64,000 nt of DNA, from contig NZ_JAJSAP010000002.1 in NCBI RefSeq assembly GCF_021729035.1, forward strand, positions 310,001 through 374,000, read 5' to 3'. How positions within the stretch are numbered: position 1 is the first letter of the stretch; each line of letters begins with the position of its first letter. Both the position numbers and the translations under genes were made by a program. The notes beneath the pieces are model-generated. The model saw only the letters and a list, made by a program, of their open reading frames with translations. It was not told the DNA's origin and ran no database searches. Below are positions 1-10,901 of this stretch, in pieces. The stretch comes from Microbulbifer sediminum (lineage in GTDB: Bacteria; Pseudomonadota; Gammaproteobacteria; Pseudomonadales; Cellvibrionaceae).

Positions 1-1034
1 TGGTCGAGGGCCTGTTTATGAAGAACTGGGATGAGGACGACGGCACCGAGTACTGCACCGCCAAGGCCGACCTCGCGGATGCCGAGGCGGTCGCTGCGCG
101 CCTGGGGATCAAGCTCCATACCGCGAACTTCGCTGCAGAGTACTGGGACCACGTGTTCGAGTACTTCCTGGCGGAGTATCGCGCCGGCCGCACGCCTAAT
201 CCGGACATCCTCTGCAACCGGGAAATCAAGTTCAAGGTCTTCCTGGAGTACGCGGAGATGCTGGGTGCTGATGCGATAGCCACTGGACACTACGTGCGAC
301 GCCGGGATATCGACGGCCGCACCTACCTGCTCAAGGGGCTGGACAGCAACAAAGACCAGAGCTATTTCCTCCATGCGGTGGGTGAAGCGGAATTCGCCCG
401 CTCCCTGTTCCCCCTCGGGGAGCTGGAAAAACCCGAGGTGCGCCGTATCGCGGAAGAGAACGGTTTCGTTACCCACGACAAGAAGGACAGCACCGGTATC
501 TGCTTTATCGGTGAGCGCCGCTTCAAGGACTTCCTGGAGCAGTACCTTCCCGCACAGCCCGGGGATATGGAAACGCCCGAAGGCGAGATCATGGGGCGCC
601 ATGCGGGGCTCATGTACCACACCATCGGCCAGCGCCAGGGGCTCGGTATCGGCGGCGTCAAAGGTGCCGGCGACGCTCCTTGGTATGTCGTCGGCAAGGA
701 CCTGCAGCGCAATGTGTTGATTGTGGCCCAGGGGGCGCACCATCCACTACTCTATGCGACCGGCCTGCACGCCTCTCAGGCTCACTGGATCAACGACAAT
801 GCGCCGGCCGGGCAATTCCGCGCCCGGGCCAAGACTCGCTATCGCCAGCCTGATCAGGACTGCACGGTACAGGTGCTGGACAATGGTGAGCTGGACGTCA
901 CTTTCGATGAGCCACAGCGGGCCATAACACCAGGCCAGTCACTGGTGCTTTACGATGGAGATATCTGCCTGGGTGGCGCCGTGATCGAGCGGGCCACAGG
1001 GGTCGGCGAACGGGTACCGGAGAAGTACCGATAG
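1..1034 (+). CDS. mnmA: tRNA-specific 2-thiouridylase MnmA (5' end missing)
   Basis: MnmA makes the 2-thiouridine at wobble position 34 of tRNA-Lys, -Glu and -Gln in the cytoplasm, using ATP and a sulfur relay. The frame is open from the first bases of the window (codons start at position 3), so the N-terminal ATP-pyrophosphatase motif lies upstream and the ATG at 18 is internal. Both catalytic cysteines are visible: one in [12 protein letters not shown] and one in [33 protein letters not shown] and the C-terminal barrel domain are also typical. The stop is at 1032-1034, and hflD follows 80 bp later, the same order as in Pseudomonas. The identification is secure; only the start is unseen. Confidence 0.96.
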   Translation, partial: VEGLFMKNWDEDDGTEYCTAKADLADAEAVAARLGIKLHTANFAAEYWDHVFEYFLAEYRAGRTPNPDILCNREIKFKVFLEYAEMLGADAIATGHYVRRRDIDGRTYLLKGLDSNKDQSYFLHAVGEAEFARSLFPLGELEKPEVRRIAEENGFVTHDKKDSTGICFIGERRFKDFLEQYLPAQPGDMETPEGEIMGRHAGLMYHTIGQRQGLGIGGVKGAGDAPWYVVGKDLQRNVLIVAQGAHHPLLYATGLHASQAHWINDNAPAGQFRARAKTRYRQPDQDCTVQVLDNGELDVTFDEPQRAITPGQSLVLYDGDICLGGAVIERATGVGERVPEKYR

Positions 1035-1114
1035 CCCACTCTCGACCGGCAGCAAATTTCTCGCGGGCGCATGGGGCGACCGCAACCTGAAGAAAACCAG
1101 TTTAAGGAGAGAAC

Positions 1115-1750
1115 TTGAGTAAGTGGCGGGACCAGGCAATCGCTCTGGCGGGGATATTCCAGGCCTCCATGTTAGTGGAACGCCTGGCGAAAACCGGTAG
1201 TGCCCCCGATGAGCAGCTGCAGACAGCGGTCTACAGCCTGTTCCAGGTCAACCCCGAGCGGGTCGGGGACGTGTTCGACGGCACTGACAAGCTCCTGCCC
1301 GGGCTGCGCGTGTCCCGGCAGCTATTACGCACGCGCCAACACCCAGAGTACACTGACTGCCTGCGCTACGCCCTGTCCATACTGTACCTGCAGCGCCAGC
1401 TGGCCAAGAAACCGGACCTGCTGGCAATTATCGGCAGCCGCCTGGAGAAGGCCCAGGTACAGGCAGAACACTTCAGTCTGACTCACGAGAATGTATTTTC
1501 CAACCTGGCGAGCATCTACACGGATACCCTGAGCACATTCCGTTTTCGCATCCAGGTACTGGGAGATTTCAACTTCCTGCAACAGCAGCGCATCGCCAAC
1601 CAGATTCGCACCATGCTGTTTGCCGGTGTACGCGCCGCGACACTCTGGCGCCAGCTGGGTGGGAGCAGGCTGCACCTGATTTTCCAGCGCAAGAAGCTGT
1701 TGGCCGCGACCGAGCAGGTGATCGCGGAACTTGAACAAGCCAATATGTAA
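1115..1750 (+). CDS. hflD: High frequency lysogenization protein HflD homologue
   Basis: A 211-residue, mostly helical protein of the HflD family. In E. coli HflD is a membrane-associated factor that binds lambda CII; its role in an organism without lambda is unclear, but its place between mnmA and purB is widely conserved. The start is TTG at 1115, preceded by a strong ribosome site AAGGAGA at 1104-1110. There is no signal peptide and no obvious transmembrane helix. purB starts 15 bp downstream, so mnmA-hflD-purB is probably one transcript. Identification rests on length, composition and gene order as well as recognisable sequence. Confidence 0.9.
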   Translation: MSKWRDQAIALAGIFQASMLVERLAKTGSAPDEQLQTAVYSLFQVNPERVGDVFDGTDKLLPGLRVSRQLLRTRQHPEYTDCLRYALSILYLQRQLAKKPDLLAIIGSRLEKAQVQAEHFSLTHENVFSNLASIYTDTLSTFRFRIQVLGDFNFLQQQRIANQIRTMLFAGVRAATLWRQLGGSRLHLIFQRKKLLAATEQVIAELEQANM

Positions 1751-3139
<1,389 letters not shown>

Positions 3140-3149
3140 GGAGCCCGAT

Positions 3150-4316
3150 GTGACTGCTTCCCTGCCCCGGCCACTGACGCATCTCGGCGAAATGCCCGTG
3201 GCGGAATTCCTGCGGGACTACTGGCAGCAGAAGCCACTGCTGATCCGTAACGCCTTTCCGGATTTTGTGTCTCCCGTCTCCGGCGAGGAGCTGGCCGGGA
3301 TGGCGCTGGAGGAGGCGGTAGAATCGCGCCTGGTACTGGAACATGGCGAAGACGGCCCCTGGCAGCTGCGCAATGGGCCATTCACGGAAGAGGACTTTCT
3401 CACCCTTCCCCGCAGCCACTGGACCCTCCTGGTCCAGGCTGTGGACCAGTGGATGTCTGAGGTTGCCGACCTCAAGGAATATTTCCGCTTCCTGCCCGAC
3501 TGGCGGCTCGACGATGTCATGATCAGCTACGCCGCAGATCAGGGTAGCGTCGGGCCGCACTTCGACTACTACGATGTGTTCCTGCTGCAGGCAGAGGGCA
3601 AGCGCCTCTGGCACCAGGGGCCGCCTGTGGACGCCAGCAGCCCCCGTGTCGAGGGAACCCCCCTCAACATCCTCCGGGAATTTTCGCCGGATAACAGCTG
3701 GTTGCTGGAGCCCGGCGACATGCTGTACCTGCCCCCGCAGTACAGCCACTGGGGCATTGCCGAAGGGGGCTGCACCACCATATCCATCGGCTTTCGCGCC
3801 CCCTCGGCGAAGACTATCCTCGAAGACCTGGCGGCGGAGCTTGCTCACGCCCTCCCGGAACACCTCCGCTACACAGATCCCGGGCTCAAGCCGGCGACAG
3901 AGCCGGCGGAGATTGATCCGGCAGCCGTTGACCGGCTGCGGGACCAGCTGGCGGACTGGCTGTTGCAGCCACAGAATATCGCCCAGTGGTTCGGCGCTGT
4001 AATGACCGAAGCCAAGTACCCGGATACCGTAGCCCTCGATGCCGGCGAGGCCACGGACTGGCGCGCGCAGCTGCCGGACGGCGCCAGGCTGGTGCTGAAC
4101 CCGGCCTCCCGCTGCGCCTTCTGCCGCGATCCCGAGACACTGTTCGTCGACGGCGAGTCCTTCCCGGCGCCACTGGCCTTTGCCGAGCGTTTTTGCACCA
4201 GCCACCAGCTGGTCCAGGGGGATATTGATGATTTTCCCGGCATCGCCGAACCGGAGGGACTGGTTGACCTGCTGGTGGCGCAAGGGACGTTAATCTACCC
4301 ACCGGAGGACTTTTGA
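3150..4316 (+). CDS. roxA: RoxA-type ribosomal protein L16 arginine hydroxylase (JmjC cupin)
   Basis: A 388-residue 2-oxoglutarate/Fe(II) oxygenase that matches E. coli YcfD/RoxA along its length; that enzyme hydroxylates an arginine of ribosomal protein L16. The iron ligands are visible as H137-F-D139 (GPHFDYYDVF) and H200 (PPQYSHWG) on the cupin core, followed by a C-terminal helical and winged-helix part. The start is GTG at 3150; the upstream GAGGAG overlaps the purB stop codon. The reading frame ends two bases before the next gene starts. The L16 substrate is inferred from the family. Confidence 0.92.
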   Translation: MTASLPRPLTHLGEMPVAEFLRDYWQQKPLLIRNAFPDFVSPVSGEELAGMALEEAVESRLVLEHGEDGPWQLRNGPFTEEDFLTLPRSHWTLLVQAVDQWMSEVADLKEYFRFLPDWRLDDVMISYAADQGSVGPHFDYYDVFLLQAEGKRLWHQGPPVDASSPRVEGTPLNILREFSPDNSWLLEPGDMLYLPPQYSHWGIAEGGCTTISIGFRAPSAKTILEDLAAELAHALPEHLRYTDPGLKPATEPAEIDPAAVDRLRDQLADWLLQPQNIAQWFGAVMTEAKYPDTVALDAGEATDWRAQLPDGARLVLNPASRCAFCRDPETLFVDGESFPAPLAFAERFCTSHQLVQGDIDDFPGIAEPEGLVDLLVAQGTLIYPPEDF

Positions 4317-4317
4317 A

Positions 4318-4755
4318 GTGGCACCCGGGGAACCAATGCTTGAAATCCGCACCGCCGACTGGGAGGCCGACAGGGACCATCTTCGCGCCATACGCGATGC
4401 CGTGTTTATTCGCGAGCAGGGCGTGGATCCCGCGATCGAGTGGGACGACCAGGAGGAGGTTGCCCAGCATTTCCTGGTGCTCAGGGATGGGAACCCTGTG
4501 GGAACCGGCAGAATCCTGCCCGGGGGCAAGATCGGCCGTATGGCGATCCTCCCGGAGCTGCGCGGCACCGGGCTGGGCCTGCGCCTGCTGCAAAGCATAT
4601 GCACCTTTGCGCGGAGCAATGGCCTGCCGAGGGTCTACCTGCACGCGCAGCGCCACGCCGAAGCCTTTTACCGCAAGGCCGGCTTCGTCCCGGTAGGTGG
4701 CGAATTCGAGGAGGCAGGTATCGCACATATTCGCATGGAGCGCACCCTTGCCTGA
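4318..4755 (+). CDS. GNAT family N-acetyltransferase (ElaA-like)
   Basis: A 145-residue single-domain GNAT acetyltransferase that would transfer acetyl from acetyl-CoA to an unknown amine. The acetyl-CoA binding loop is seen as RMAILPELRGTGLGLRLLQ, followed by the typical HAQRHAEAFYRKAGF segment near the C terminus. The start is GTG at 4318 behind GGAGG (4306-4310); an ATG at 4336 is an alternative that gives a protein six residues shorter. It sits 1 bp after roxA and overlaps the next gene, so it is probably the fifth gene of the mnmA-hflD-purB-roxA transcript. The substrate cannot be told from sequence. Confidence 0.88.
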   Translation: MAPGEPMLEIRTADWEADRDHLRAIRDAVFIREQGVDPAIEWDDQEEVAQHFLVLRDGNPVGTGRILPGGKIGRMAILPELRGTGLGLRLLQSICTFARSNGLPRVYLHAQRHAEAFYRKAGFVPVGGEFEEAGIAHIRMERTLA

Positions 4756-5272
4756 TACCGATGCGCAGAACCCCGCTGCCGGGCCTGCAGCCGCCGGGGC
4801 AAAGAGGCAGCTGCAGAACCAGGAAGACTTTCGGGAGGCCCTGGTGGAACTGCTCCGGGGCGCCAGTCGCCAGGTATACATTTTTTCAGACCGCCTGGCA
4901 CGGGGAATCTACAGCGACCCCGAAGTGGCGGAAGCCATTTCCGGATTTGCCCGCCGGAGCCGGTACGTGGAGCTGCAAATCCTGGTGCGCGACACTGACA
5001 CACTGGCACGTGAATTCAATCGCACCCACAACCTGGCCCAGCGGCTCAGCAGCCGCATCCGCCTGCGCTGTGTGCATCCCACGGCGGAAAGCCCGGAAAC
5101 GGAATTTGTCCTCGCTGATGGCAGGGATGTATTGCTGCGGGAGGATCGCGAGCAATGGCGCGGCGTATATGTGCCAGGTGACCGGGTGCGGGCCCGAAAG
5201 CTCGGGGAGATTTTCCAGCAGCAGTGGGAGCGCGCCACGGAGGACCCCGCCCTGCGCCGGCTCTTTCTCTGA
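4748..5272 (+). CDS. Conserved protein of unknown function (DUF7931-like)
   Basis: A 174-residue soluble protein. I place it, tentatively, in the conserved family found next to this GNAT gene in pseudomonads (DUF7931). The core segment (about residues 25-170) has alternating strands and helices: REALVELLRGASRQVYIFSD, ELQILVRDTDTLAREF and a C-terminal RARKLGEIFQQQWERA, reminiscent of phospholipase D-like folds but without an HKD motif. TTG at 4748 is the best start because GGAG at 4737-4740 lies seven bases upstream and the start overlaps the preceding stop; an in-frame GTG at 4697 lies inside the acetyltransferase. No function is proposed. Confidence 0.75.
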   Translation: MPDTDAQNPAAGPAAAGAKRQLQNQEDFREALVELLRGASRQVYIFSDRLARGIYSDPEVAEAISGFARRSRYVELQILVRDTDTLAREFNRTHNLAQRLSSRIRLRCVHPTAESPETEFVLADGRDVLLREDREQWRGVYVPGDRVRARKLGEIFQQQWERATEDPALRRLFL

Positions 5273-5347
5273 AGCGGCAGCAATGCCCGCCCAGACCCAC
5301 GCTTTTCAGCGCAGGTGGCTGGGGCATGGGCAATGTTTTACACCCGC

Positions 5348-7528
5348 TTATCCGGCCTGCTGTCTCGCCTTGAACTCGCGGCGACGCCGGTGGAGAACCG
5401 GCTCGGTATAACCGTTCGGCTGCGCACAGCCCTCGAATACCAGCTCACAGGCCGCCTGGAACGCGACACTCTGGTCGAAATCCGGGGCCATGTCCCGGTA
5501 GTTCGGGTCACCGGCGTTCTGTCGGTCAACCACGGCCGCCATACGCTCCATGGTCTCCCTTACCAGGGATTCGCTGACAATGCCCTGCTTGAGCCAGTTG
5601 GCGATATGCTGGGACGAGATCCGCAGGGTAGCGCGATCCTCCATCAGCCCCACGTCGTTGATATCCGGGACCTTGGAACAGCCAACCCCCTGCTCTACCC
5701 AGCGCACGACGTAGCCGAGGATGCCCTGGGCGTTATTATCCAGTTCACGCTGGATCTCCTCTTCGGTCCAGTTGCTGTCTTCCGCCACCGGCACCGTGAG
5801 GATATCGTCCAGTCTGGCCGTCTCACGGCCGGCCAGCTGCTCCTGGCGCCTGGCCACATCCACCCGGTGGTAATGCAGAGCGTGCAGCGTGGCAGCTGTG
5901 GGAGACGGGACCCAGGCGGTATTGGCTCCGGCCATGGGGTGACCGATCTTGGCTTCCATCATGGCCGCCATTTTCTCCGGCATGGGCCACATGCCCTTGC
6001 CAATCTGCGCCCTGCCCTTGAGACCGGTGGCCAGGCCCACGTCCACATTCCAGTCCTCATAGGCATTGATCCAGGTAGACTGTTTCATATCTCCCTTGCG
6101 GATCATCGGGCCTGCCAGCATTGAGGTATGTATCTCGTCCCCGGTGCGGTCCAGGAAACCGGTATTGATAAAGACCACCCGCTCGCGGGCGGCGGCGATA
6201 CAGGCTTTGAGGTTGACCGTGGTACGACGCTCCTCATCCATGATGCCCATTTTCAGCGTATTGCGATCCAGCCCCAGTGCATCCTCGATACGGTCGAACA
6301 GCGTGTTGGAAAAATCCACCTCCTCCGGGCCATGCATCTTCGGCTTGACGATGTACACACTGCCGGTACGGGAATTCTTCAGGGCCCCGTTACCACGAAT
6401 GTCGTGCAGCGCAATCAGGCTGGTGATCATGCCATCGAGGATACCCTCAGGCACTTCGTTTCCATCGCCATCCAGGACCGCATCATTGGTCATCAGGTGG
6501 CCGACATTACGCACGAACATCAGGCTGCGTCCGGGCAGGGTAAACTTGCTGCCATCGCGGGCGATATATTCACGATCGCCGTTCAGCTTGCGGACAAATG
6601 TCTTGCCATCCTTGTCGATGGACTCTTCCAGGTTGCCCTTCATCAGGCCCAGCCAGTTGCGATAGACCACCACCTTGTCTTCAGCGTCCACCGCCGCAAC
6701 CGAATCCTCACAATCCATGATGGTGGTCAGCGCAGATTCCATCAGGATATCTTTCACCCCCGCCGCATCGGTCTTGCCGATGGGGCTTTCGCGGTCAATC
6801 TGGATCTCGAAGCGCAATCCATTTTGTTGGAGGAGAATGGCTTCGGGGCTATTGACATCGCCATTGAAGCCAAGGAACTGGCCTCTGCTTTTGAGCGTGG
6901 CGATGTCCCCGTTACGCAACTGCACTTCAACCAGGTTTCCATTGATATGGTATTCCACCGCATCGCTGTGGCTGCCCTCGGTAAGCGGTGCCGCCTGGTC
7001 GAGGAAGTCCCGGCCGAACGCGATAACCTTCTCGCCGCGCACCGGGTTGTAGCCGGTTCCCTTCCCGGCTCCCCCTTCCTCGCTGATCACGTCGGTACCG
7101 TACAGGGCATCGTACAGGCTCCCCCAGCGTGCATTGGCCGCGTTCAGTGCATAACGGGCATTCATCACCGGGACCACAAGCTGCGGTCCGGCCATAGTCG
7201 CTATTTCCTCGTCAACATTCTCAGTTGAGATCGTAAAAGGCTGCGGTTCATCCACCAGGTAGCCGATTTCCCGCAGGAACGCCTTGTAGCCATCCAGGTC
7301 CCGGAAAGCGCCGGGATTATCTCGATGCCACTGGTCGATCTGTTCCTGCAGTGCGTCGCGCCTTGCCAGGAGCTCCCGATTGCGGGGCGCCAGATCGGCA
7401 ACGATCTGGCCGAATTCCGCCCAGAAACCGTCGGCATCCACGCCGGTCCCCGGGATCACCTCTTCGTTTACCAGCTCGTAAAGTTCTGGGGCAATTTTCA
7501 GTTGGCCGACTTGGACTCGCTCCGTCAT
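5348..7528 (-). CDS. glcB: Malate synthase G
   Basis: Malate synthase G condenses glyoxylate with acetyl-CoA to give malate, the second step of the glyoxylate shunt. The predicted 726 residues match the long monomeric GlcB isoform (about 723 in E. coli). The C terminus shows [20 protein letters not shown] and the middle [17 protein letters not shown] with acidic metal-site residues. The ATG at 7528 is chosen over an ATG 69 bases upstream because AGAGG precedes it and [16 protein letters not shown] matches the family N terminus. It lies upstream of and opposite to the isocitrate lyases, with a LysR gene between, which fits joint control. Confidence 0.97.
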   Translation of the reverse strand: MTERVQVGQLKIAPELYELVNEEVIPGTGVDADGFWAEFGQIVADLAPRNRELLARRDALQEQIDQWHRDNPGAFRDLDGYKAFLREIGYLVDEPQPFTISTENVDEEIATMAGPQLVVPVMNARYALNAANARWGSLYDALYGTDVISEEGGAGKGTGYNPVRGEKVIAFGRDFLDQAAPLTEGSHSDAVEYHINGNLVEVQLRNGDIATLKSRGQFLGFNGDVNSPEAILLQQNGLRFEIQIDRESPIGKTDAAGVKDILMESALTTIMDCEDSVAAVDAEDKVVVYRNWLGLMKGNLEESIDKDGKTFVRKLNGDREYIARDGSKFTLPGRSLMFVRNVGHLMTNDAVLDGDGNEVPEGILDGMITSLIALHDIRGNGALKNSRTGSVYIVKPKMHGPEEVDFSNTLFDRIEDALGLDRNTLKMGIMDEERRTTVNLKACIAAARERVVFINTGFLDRTGDEIHTSMLAGPMIRKGDMKQSTWINAYEDWNVDVGLATGLKGRAQIGKGMWPMPEKMAAMMEAKIGHPMAGANTAWVPSPTAATLHALHYHRVDVARRQEQLAGRETARLDDILTVPVAEDSNWTEEEIQRELDNNAQGILGYVVRWVEQGVGCSKVPDINDVGLMEDRATLRISSQHIANWLKQGIVSESLVRETMERMAAVVDRQNAGDPNYRDMAPDFDQSVAFQAACELVFEGCAQPNGYTEPVLHRRRREFKARQQAG

Positions 7529-7679
7529 TTCCTGACCTCTTGGCTGCTCGCGTTTTGGGAAATTGTTGCACGGCATTCTAAACAGGCGCAGCGCCATACC
7601 GCTAATTTATAGCTGCAATTTCCACTATTCACTCATGTAATTTTGGTAGACCGACTGTTCACCCGGATAACTGTGCACC

Positions 7680-8615
7680 CTACAGCTGTCGGCCAATATC
7701 CAGGATCAGGCGGCGCAGCCAGCGATGCGGCGCGCTCTGCTGGAGCAACGGGCTCCAGGCCATCTTCAGTTCCAGCGGCGGGATATCCAGCGGCGGCTCT
7801 CGCCGTGCGATACGCGGGTTGTCGCTGGCCAGCTGGGCCAGGCGTGTCGGCACCGTCACGATCAGGTCGCTCTGCTCTGCCAGCAGCACGGCGACCTGGT
7901 AATGTCGGGTAAACACCGATATGTCACGCTTTTCCCCCAGGCGCCCGATGGCCTCGTCAACCCAGCCGAGTCGCTGGACATCCTCGGGGTTGACCCCTAC
8001 CCCGACACCCATGCCGGTCTTGCTCACCCAGATATGCTGGGCCCGCAGGTAGGACTGCAGGGTATAGTCCCCCAGGATCGGGTTGTCCGCACGCATCACG
8101 CAGGAAAAGCTGTCCCGCCACACCGTGGCCTGGTGAAAGCTCTGGGGCATGCTGTCAAAGCGGTTGATGACCATATCCACCTTACCCTGCTCGACATCCA
8201 CGAAACTGACGTCACTGGGGGTCATGATGTCCAGGCTGATGCCCGGGGCGTGGTCCCGCAGGCGCCGCAGTAACGGCGGGATCAGCGTGGACTCGGCATA
8301 GTCACTGGCCATGATGCGAAAGGTCCTGCGCGCTCCGGACGGGTTGAAGTCGCGATTGGGCTGGATCACCCGATCAATCGAGGCCAGGGCCTCCCTCACC
8401 ATCGGCTGCAGCTCCAGCGCCCGCTCGGTGGGCATCATTCCCTCCCGGGTGCGGACCAGCAGCGGATCATCAAACAGCTCCCGCAGGCGCTTGAGGCCAT
8501 TGCTCATCGCGGGCTGTGACAGCCCCAGGTAATTGGCGGCGCGGGTGACGTTGCGCTCCCGCAGCAGTACATCCAGGTAGACCAGCAGGTTCAGGTCAGC
8601 TCTTTCCAGGCTCAT
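7680..8615 (-). CDS. LysR-family transcriptional regulator beside the glyoxylate shunt genes
   Basis: A 311-residue LysR regulator with an N-terminal winged helix-turn-helix (residues about 4-63: DLNLLVYLDVLLRERNVTRA, then LGLSQPAMSNGLKRLRELF) of the NodD-like class, and a periplasmic-binding-like effector domain behind it. It is transcribed away from aceA and toward glcB; 114 bp separate its start from aceA. This arrangement suggests that it controls the glyoxylate shunt, probably in response to a small carboxylate or acyl signal. Regulation and ligand are inference. It is not related in sequence type to the RpiR-family RccR regulator known in Pseudomonas. Confidence 0.9.
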   Translation of the reverse strand: MSLERADLNLLVYLDVLLRERNVTRAANYLGLSQPAMSNGLKRLRELFDDPLLVRTREGMMPTERALELQPMVREALASIDRVIQPNRDFNPSGARRTFRIMASDYAESTLIPPLLRRLRDHAPGISLDIMTPSDVSFVDVEQGKVDMVINRFDSMPQSFHQATVWRDSFSCVMRADNPILGDYTLQSYLRAQHIWVSKTGMGVGVGVNPEDVQRLGWVDEAIGRLGEKRDISVFTRHYQVAVLLAEQSDLIVTVPTRLAQLASDNPRIARREPPLDIPPLELKMAWSPLLQQSAPHRWLRRLILDIGRQL

Positions 8616-8640
8616 AGTATTTATCTGACTGATAGCGAAA

Positions 8641-8667
8641 ATAATGGCAATAAATTAGCCAAATTAT
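8641..8667. promoter_or_regulatory. Dyad between the LysR gene and aceA
   Basis: Bases 8641-8667 form an AT-rich interrupted dyad: ATAATGGC, then AATAAATTA, then GCCAAATTAT. The inner arms TGGC/GCCA are perfect. It lies about 25 bp upstream of the LysR start and about 60 bp upstream of the aceA start, the usual place for a LysR site. Binding is inferred from position and symmetry only. Confidence 0.45.
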
Positions 8668-8729
8668 GCCAGCGCCCTTAGCATATGCAACAACAATTCG
8701 CAGTCATCTTTTTTCAAGGAAATACAGCC

Positions 8730-10328
8730 ATGCCTACCTACTCGCAAGAAATCGAAGCGGCAGCCAAGCTCCGCAAAGCCAATGGCAGCTCCTGGGATGC
8801 CATCAACCCGGAATCTGTGGCACGCATGCGCCTCCAGAACAAGTTCCAGAACGGCCTCGAAATCGCCAGATATACCGCCAATATCATGCGTAAAGACATG
8901 GAGGCTTACGACAAGGATTGCACCAAGTACACCCAGTCACTGGGTTGCTGGCACGGTTTTATCGGCCAGCAGAAGATGATTTCCATCAAAAAGCATTTTG
9001 AAGGCAACACCGATCGCCGTTACCTGTACCTGTCCGGCTGGATGGTGGCTGCGCTGCGCAGTGAGTTTGGCCCCCTGCCCGACCAGTCCATGCATGAAAA
9101 GACTTCAGTCGCTGCCCTGATCGAAGAGCTGTATACCTTCCTGCGCCAGGCAGATGCCCGCGAGCTGGGAGACCTGTTCCGCAAGCTGGACACAGCCCGC
9201 GAAGCCGGCGACAAAGACGCCGAGAAAGCGATCATCGACAAGATCGACAACCATGTGACTCACGTCGTGCCGATTATTGCCGACATCGATGCCGGATTCG
9301 GTAACGCGGAAGCGACTTACCTGCTGGCCAAGAAGATGATCGAAGCCGGCGCCTGCTGTATCCAGATCGAAAACCAGGTATCCGACGAGAAGCAATGTGG
9401 CCACCAGGATGGCAAGGTGACCGTACCCCACGAGGAGTTCCTGGCCAAGATCCGCGCAGTACGCTACGCGTTCCTCGAACTGGGTGTAGAAAACGGCGTG
9501 ATCGTTGCCCGAACCGATTCCCTGGGCGCCGGCCTGACCAAGCAGATCGCCGTGACCAAAGAGCCTGGCGACCTGGGTGACCAGTACAATTCCTTCCTGG
9601 ATTGCGAAGAAGTCGCTACCGGTGATCTGGCCAATGGCGACGTGATCATCAACCGTGACGGCAAGCTGCTGCGTCCTAAGCGCCTGGCTTCCAACCTGTT
9701 CCAGTTCCGCAAGGGTACCGGTGAAGCCCGTTGTGTCCTCGACAGTGTGACATCCCTGCAGAACGGCGCCGACCTGATCTGGATTGAAACCGAGAAGCCC
9801 CATGTCGGCCAGATCGGTGCCATGATGGACGAGATCCGCAAGCAGGTTCCGAATGCGAAGCTCGTGTACAACAACAGCCCGTCCTTTAACTGGACCCTGA
9901 ACTTCCGCCAGCAGGTATTCGATGCCTGGCAGGAGGAAGGCAAGGACGTGTCGGCCTACGACCGCGAAAACCTGATGAGCGCCGAATACGATGATACTGA
10001 ACTGTCCATGGCGGCCGATGACAAGATCCGTACCTTCCAGGCGGATGCTGCCCGCGAGGCCGGCATCTTCCACCACCTGATTACTCTGCCAACCTACCAC
10101 ACCGCCGCCCTGTCTACCGACAACCTGGCGAAGGAGTACTTCGGCGAAAAAGGCATGCTGGGTTACGTAGAAGGCGTGCAGCGCAAGGAAATCCGCCAGG
10201 GTATCGCCTGCGTCAAACACCAGAACATGGCCGGCTCCGACATCGGCGACGACCACAAGGAATACTTTGCCGGTGAAGCTGCGCTGAAGGCTGCCGGTAA
10301 AGACAACACCATGAACCAGTTCGGCTAA
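8730..10328 (+). CDS. aceA: Isocitrate lyase, Pseudomonas-type long form
   Basis: Isocitrate lyase splits isocitrate to succinate and glyoxylate, the entry step of the glyoxylate shunt. At 532 residues it belongs to the longer subfamily typified by Pseudomonas aeruginosa AceA. The catalytic cysteine is C223 in KQCGHQDGK, a variant of the KKCGH signature that marks this subgroup; PIIADIDAGFGNAEATY binds magnesium. The start is ATG 8730 with AAGGA (8717-8721); an in-frame ATG at 8685 would add an unlikely leader. A terminator follows at 10398, so it is probably transcribed separately from the second isocitrate lyase. Confidence 0.97.
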   Translation: MPTYSQEIEAAAKLRKANGSSWDAINPESVARMRLQNKFQNGLEIARYTANIMRKDMEAYDKDCTKYTQSLGCWHGFIGQQKMISIKKHFEGNTDRRYLYLSGWMVAALRSEFGPLPDQSMHEKTSVAALIEELYTFLRQADARELGDLFRKLDTAREAGDKDAEKAIIDKIDNHVTHVVPIIADIDAGFGNAEATYLLAKKMIEAGACCIQIENQVSDEKQCGHQDGKVTVPHEEFLAKIRAVRYAFLELGVENGVIVARTDSLGAGLTKQIAVTKEPGDLGDQYNSFLDCEEVATGDLANGDVIINRDGKLLRPKRLASNLFQFRKGTGEARCVLDSVTSLQNGADLIWIETEKPHVGQIGAMMDEIRKQVPNAKLVYNNSPSFNWTLNFRQQVFDAWQEEGKDVSAYDRENLMSAEYDDTELSMAADDKIRTFQADAAREAGIFHHLITLPTYHTAALSTDNLAKEYFGEKGMLGYVEGVQRKEIRQGIACVKHQNMAGSDIGDDHKEYFAGEAALKAAGKDNTMNQFG

Positions 10329-10397
10329 GCGCCGCTAGCGAGCAGGAGTTGAGCAGGCCTGGCTACTGCCAACTCCCGGAACTTATTCACTCACTTT

Positions 10398-10423
10398 CGG
10401 GGTCACTTTGTGACCCCTTTTTT
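10398..10423 (+). terminator. Rho-independent terminator after the first aceA
   Basis: The stem GGGGTCAC / GTGACCCC encloses a short TTT loop and is followed by a run of six T. It lies 70 bp after the aceA stop and separates the two isocitrate lyase genes. Confidence 0.85.
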
Positions 10424-10901
10424 ATGGGCGAGTTAAAAGCCGCGCTCCCCGCGCACATGAGCCCAACGGGTAGCGCCCCTGTTCCTGTCTGCCCGGAACA
10501 GGGATAACGCGCCAGTTTGGACTAGCCTTAGGGGATGATGGTGTTTATTTGGCGGATTGTATGGCCGCGCCAGGGCGTGTTCTGGTCTTTAATTCTGGCT
10601 GTTCCTCGCCCGGGTTTGCGCTGCTCAGCCTCCTCAGTGACAAACCGTCCCGGAGCGGTATCGGCGAGGCACAGTAACGCCACGTGTGGGCTACCTGCAG
10701 GCAGACACCCGCCAGGCGCGATGAAATGAATTGCAGCAGGTCACCAAGTGGTACACGGCGATAACCGGCCCGGCCGCCGGGCCTTGATCGACCAACAGGT
10801 CATCGCTGCCATCGCCGCCCGGTCTGCCGAGGCGCCCGGTCTGCCGAGGCGCCAGATACTTAACACCCAATTGCAGCCAACATTTCGAGGGGAAGCAAGA
10901 G
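10424..10901. other. Long spacer between the two isocitrate lyase genes
   Basis: About 480 bp with no convincing gene. It contains a perfect 7-bp GC-only stem (GGCCCGG, loop CCG, CCGGGCC) at 10767-10783 without a T run, and two tandem copies of a 17-base unit (GCCCGGTCTGCCGAGGC) at 10817-10833 and 10834-10850. Both lie just upstream of the second aceA and may belong to its leader. I see no clear promoter. Confidence 0.5.

Noticed and set aside
4697-4747. GTG 4697 as start of the DUF7931-like gene
   Set aside because: TTG 4748 has a well-placed GGAG and stop/start overlap, while the region from 4697 lies inside the acetyltransferase.
10535-10729. Small open frame (64 codons) in the spacer between the two isocitrate lyases
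   Set aside because: No ribosome site, no recognisable domain, composition like random GC-rich DNA.
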